Under the pieces are notes generated by a model. That model had not been told where the DNA came from. It made no database searches and worked only from the letters and a program-made list of their open reading frames with translations. Shown piece by piece: positions 32,541-34,846 of a stretch of DNA of 34,846 nucleotides (the stretch's first letter is position 1; each line of letters starts with the position of its first letter). The position numbers and the translations under genes were made by a program. The stretch covers positions 1 through 34,846 of the forward strand of contig CAZWSE010000031.1 in the NCBI GenBank assembly GCA_964636575.1. Reading direction: 5' to 3'. The stretch comes from CAZWSE01 sp964636575. GTDB taxonomy: Bacteria; Pseudomonadota; Alphaproteobacteria; Rhodobacterales; Rhodobacteraceae.

Positions 32541-33682
32541 GCGCGGTTCTTCAGCATGTCACGGGCGATAATCAACCGCATCACCTCGGACGTGCCTTCA
32601 AGAATTTGGTGCACACGCAAATCACGGTGCAGCTTTTCAATCCCGTAGTCCGCCAGATAGCCGTAGCCGCCGTGCAATTGCAGACACCCATCAACAACCT
32701 TCGATCCGGTTTCGGTCGCGAACTTCTTGGCCATTGCGCAAAACTTGGTGGCATCGGGCGCGCCGGTATCCAACTTCCACGCGGCTTGGCGCAGAAACGT
32801 GCGCGCGGCTTGCAGCTCGATTTCCATATCGGCCAGCTTGAACTGAAGCCCTTGGAACTGGTCAATAGATTTCCCAAACGCCTTGCGTTCACCCATGTAG
32901 TCCAGCGTTTGCGTTAAGGCCGCCTGTGCAGGTCCAATAGAACAAGCGGCAATGTTCAAACGGCCCCCATCAAGACCAGCCATGGCGTACTTGAACCCTT
33001 CACCTTCAACGCCCAACAGATTTTCGGCCAAGACCTTACAGTCGTCGAATTGCACCTGACGGGTCGGTTGACTGCGCCAACCCATTTTGTCCTCAAGTCC
33101 GCCAAAGCTAAGACCAGCGGCGCCGTCCTCGATCAAAACCGCCGATACGCCACGCGCACCGTCATCTGAAGTTCGCACCATCGCGACATATGCATCGGAG
33201 TACCCAGCCCCCGAAATGAAGGCTTTGGTACCGTTCAAAGTGTAGCCTTCGTTGGTGCGCTCAGCCCGTGATTTCAACGCAGCCGCATCCGAGCCTGATC
33301 CGGGTTCGGTCAAGCAATAGGACAGCACAGTTTCCATGGTCAAAGCCTTGGGCAGAACGCGGGCCTTCATTTCGTCAGACCCAAAACTGTCGATCATCTT
33401 TGCGCACATGTTGTGAATTGACAAAAAGGCAGCGACAGACGGGCAGGCCATCGAAAGGGCTTCAAAAACAAGCGTCGCATCCAACCGCGACAGCCCCGAT
33501 CCGCCGTTGCCTTCCGACACATACAAACCACCGAACCCAAGCTCAGCAATCTGAGGCCAAAGGGTCTTCGGAATGGTCTCATCCGCTTCCCAATGGCGGG
33601 CAAATGGAGCGATATGTTCCTGCCCAAATGCATAGGCCATATCGAATATGGCGGTTTGTTCTTCAGTCAGTGCGAAATCCAA
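32537..33682 (-). CDS. Acyl-CoA dehydrogenase, probably isobutyryl-CoA dehydrogenase
   Basis: This 381-residue FAD-dependent enzyme oxidises an acyl-CoA at the alpha-beta bond. The order is N-terminal helical domain (about 1-120), beta domain (about 121-230; CLTEPGSGSDAAAL is the FAD/substrate region) and C-terminal helical domain. The catalytic base is Glu362 in ILEGTSEVMR, the position used by short-chain and isobutyryl-CoA dehydrogenases. Substrate is inferred from context: the next gene overlaps by 4 bases and encodes the valine enzymes after methacrylyl-CoA hydration. An enoyl-CoA hydratase and mmsA are not in the window. The upstream region carries an interrupted palindrome (33737-33771). 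Confidence 0.93.
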   Translation of the reverse strand: MDFALTEEQTAIFDMAYAFGQEHIAPFARHWEADETIPKTLWPQIAELGFGGLYVSEGNGGSGLSRLDATLVFEALSMACPSVAAFLSIHNMCAKMIDSFGSDEMKARVLPKALTMETVLSYCLTEPGSGSDAAALKSRAERTNEGYTLNGTKAFISGAGYSDAYVAMVRTSDDGARGVSAVLIEDGAAGLSFGGLEDKMGWRSQPTRQVQFDDCKVLAENLLGVEGEGFKYAMAGLDGGRLNIAACSIGPAQAALTQTLDYMGERKAFGKSIDQFQGLQFKLADMEIELQAARTFLRQAAWKLDTGAPDATKFCAMAKKFATETGSKVVDGCLQLHGGYGYLADYGIEKLHRDLRVHQILEGTSEVMRLIIARDMLKNRA

Positions 33683-33736
33683 GATCGCCTCCTCTTCGCG
33701 GACACCCGACGTATCCTAAGGTCAGACTTTTTCACG

Positions 33737-33771
33737 AGTGTTTCAATCCTGTGCACAGCAAATGAAACACT
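33737..33771. promoter_or_regulatory. Inverted repeat with internal palindrome upstream of the valine operon
   Basis: The arms AGTGTTTCA (33737-33745) and TGAAACACT (33763-33771) are perfect over 9 bp and are 17 nt apart. Between them is a second palindrome, CTGTGCACAG (33749-33758). The site lies 54 nt before the acyl-CoA dehydrogenase start and 38 nt after the stop of the small STAS-like gene on the same strand. It could be an operator for the valine genes or a terminator for the upstream pair; there is no clear T-tract. Confidence 0.5.
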
Positions 33772-33809
33772 TAAAACCCATCACCGAAAGTGCCAGACGC
33801 CTGCGCCAC

Positions 33810-34265
33810 TTAGACGTGTTTGATTTGCTCAATGATGTTTGTCGTATCGGTCTGCGCCTCGTACAATTGAGCCATTGTTTTAAAAGGCAAGCCTAAGACT
33901 TCAAGAGCGCGTTCCTCAGAGTCTACCACTCGCACGATGATGTTGGGGGATACGGCTAAAGCGTTCACAGTTAGCTGCGCCATTCTGCGTGATACAGGTG
34001 TGTTGGCGATATGGACATAAATCGGCGTGGCTCTCACCAGTGCGACCCCTGCATCCATCTGAGCGTGAAACTCTGAAATCTTCAGATATTCTGGATCAAA
34101 ATCTGTGACCCGGCTCAAGTCGACGATATTATGTTGATCAGGCCTTGATTGAGGGTGTTTGAGGTACGCTTCAAATGCTTCAGAACTTTCAGTCGCAGTT
34201 GCATGTCCTTCGAACCTCACATGCGCCAGATTCTTGTCTTCAATAATCGTGATGTTGATAGGCAT
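33810..34265 (-). CDS. SpoIIAA/STAS-like small protein, copy 1
   Basis: This 151-residue protein has the alternating strand-helix pattern of the SpoIIAA-like (STAS-related) fold. A first strand pair reads INITIIEDKNLAHVRFEGHA. A helix around FEAYLKH, a conserved HNIVDLSRVTDF (about 46-57), a strand IYVHIAN and a final VVDSEERALEVLGLP (about 112-126) follow. It has no signal peptide or membrane segment. The upstream gene encodes a clear paralogue, 12 nt away, and GAGG at the end of that gene serves as the ribosome-binding site. No Ser/Thr typical of phosphorylated anti-sigma antagonists is evident at the usual site, so a partner-switch role is not supported. Function unknown. Confidence 0.8.
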   Translation of the reverse strand: MPINITIIEDKNLAHVRFEGHATATESSEAFEAYLKHPQSRPDQHNIVDLSRVTDFDPEYLKISEFHAQMDAGVALVRATPIYVHIANTPVSRRMAQLTVNALAVSPNIIVRVVDSEERALEVLGLPFKTMAQLYEAQTDTTNIIEQIKHV

Positions 34266-34277
34266 CGTTAATCAACC

Positions 34278-34724
34278 TCAGCTGGAAACGAGACTTGAGG
34301 TAACGTTTTCACCTTCATCAAGCATTTGGGCAAAACTGCTATAGGGCAGGCCCAAAACATCAAGCGCACTTTGCTCTGTTTCAAGAACCCGCACAACGAT
34401 ATGGGCCGAAGCAGACCACGCATTTACCGCCGCTTGGCTCATGCTGCGGGTCAGCTCGCTGGTCGCATAATAAACGAACAGCGTATGTGTACGGGTCGAT
34501 TGTGTGTCGGCATCCATATTGGCCAGAAACTGAAGCAGCTCAGGGTAATCCGCCTCAAAGCTCGTGACGCGCGACATGTCCACAAGATGCTTCTGACCAG
34601 GGGCGTGATCTTCATGATCCATATAGGCTTGAAAGGCAGCTGTGGCGTCAGGCACAGCGATGTGCCCTTCAAAACGGGCGTACATCAACCCGATGTTCGG
34701 CAGGATTTTGATTGAAATTGGCAA
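34278..34724 (-). CDS. SpoIIAA/STAS-like small protein, copy 2
   Basis: This 148-residue paralogue of the downstream neighbour shares the pattern ISIKILPNIGLMYARFEGH, then KHLVDMSRVTSFEADY (matching NIVDLSRVTDFDPEY) and RVLETEQSALDVLGLP. I chose the TTG at 34724 because the protein then begins colinear with the paralogue (PISI against PINI) without a gap; a TTG at 34739 adds five residues. Neither has a strong ribosome-binding site. The two genes form an operon with 12 nt between them. Identity is roughly one third by eye, so the duplication is old. Function unknown; protein-protein interaction or lipid binding are options known for this fold. Confidence 0.75.
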   Translation of the reverse strand: MPISIKILPNIGLMYARFEGHIAVPDATAAFQAYMDHEDHAPGQKHLVDMSRVTSFEADYPELLQFLANMDADTQSTRTHTLFVYYATSELTRSMSQAAVNAWSASAHIVVRVLETEQSALDVLGLPYSSFAQMLDEGENVTSSLVSS

Positions 34725-34836
34725 ATAAGCGACTTTCAACTTTGGGTCGAACCCTCAAAGGACATCTGGGCTTCAACCGATACATTTAATGGTACGTCTA
34801 AAAGTAAGAAATTGGTAATGAAATTTGAAAGTTTGC

Positions 34837-34842
34837 AGGAGG
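34837..34842 (+). promoter_or_regulatory. Strong Shine-Dalgarno sequence at the right edge
   Basis: AGGAGG followed by AAAA ends the window on the plus strand. The spacing would suit a start codon just beyond the last base, so a divergent gene probably begins immediately outside. The rest of 34740-34846 is AT-rich and probably holds the promoters of this gene and of the STAS-like pair. Confidence 0.35.
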
Positions 34843-34846
34843 AAAA

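Noticed and set aside
1..34846. CRISPR arrays, tRNA or rRNA genes, insertion sequences, integrase or attachment sites.
   Set aside because: No regularly spaced repeats, no cloverleaf or CCA-like gene ends, no transposase or recombinase motifs were seen on either strand; the GTA gene is the only phage-related one.

Overview
The window looks like a chromosomal segment of a Roseobacter-group alphaproteobacterium (Rhodobacterales). The reasons are the 3' end of an RcGTA-type gene transfer agent cluster, a pyruvate dehydrogenase E1-beta with its own N-terminal lipoyl domain, two VPLPA-CTERM surface proteins, an alphaproteobacterial LexA box (GTTC-N7-GTTC), and the gene order ftsB-pdhA-pdhB-pdhC. 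Codon and base use look even throughout. I see no insertion sequence, integrase, CRISPR array, tRNA or rRNA, so this is mostly core genome. No gap between genes exceeds 300 bases.

Layout. 1-3369 is the end of the GTA tail/baseplate 'megatron' gene, followed by cysE; a bidirectional hairpin terminator separates cysE from a convergent block. 4356-10581 (minus strand) holds pdhC, pdhB, pdhA, ftsB, a short-chain dehydrogenase and pgk. 10711-11761 (plus) is an overlapping pair of cyclophilins, one cytoplasmic and one with a signal peptide, ended by a strong bidirectional terminator. 11838-13728 (minus) is a bactofilin overlapping an inner-membrane M23 endopeptidase, a cell-shape module. 13875-15157 (minus) is a DUF455 ferritin-like protein and a Bcp/PrxQ peroxiredoxin. 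15230-21730 (plus) is an AsmA-like envelope protein, queA, an MFS transporter and a DUF924 protein. lpdA (PDH E3) follows at 21851. Then come a VPLPA-CTERM protein whose signal peptide is out of frame with its start codon, a second MFS protein and SOS-controlled uvrA. 28197-33682 (minus) is an MmgE/PrpD protein, a Spondin_N/VPLPA-CTERM protein, and a valine-degradation operon (acyl-CoA dehydrogenase, then 3-hydroxyisobutyryl-CoA hydrolase fused in frame to 3-hydroxyisobutyrate dehydrogenase). The window closes with two paralogous SpoIIAA/STAS-like small proteins.

How the parts connect. The clearest unexplained signal is a near-identical 18-bp palindrome, TAGTTTA-N4-TAAACTA, placed 27 and 31 nt before the start codons of pdhA and lpdA, almost 14 kb apart. 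It suggests that one transcription factor co-regulates the three-gene E1/E2 operon and the separate E3 gene. Other signals worth checking are the fused two-step valine enzyme with an apparently intact internal ribosome-binding site, the frameshifted surface-protein gene, an interrupted palindrome upstream of the valine operon, and the bactofilin/M23 pair. I did not find a clearly novel multi-gene defence or mobile system.
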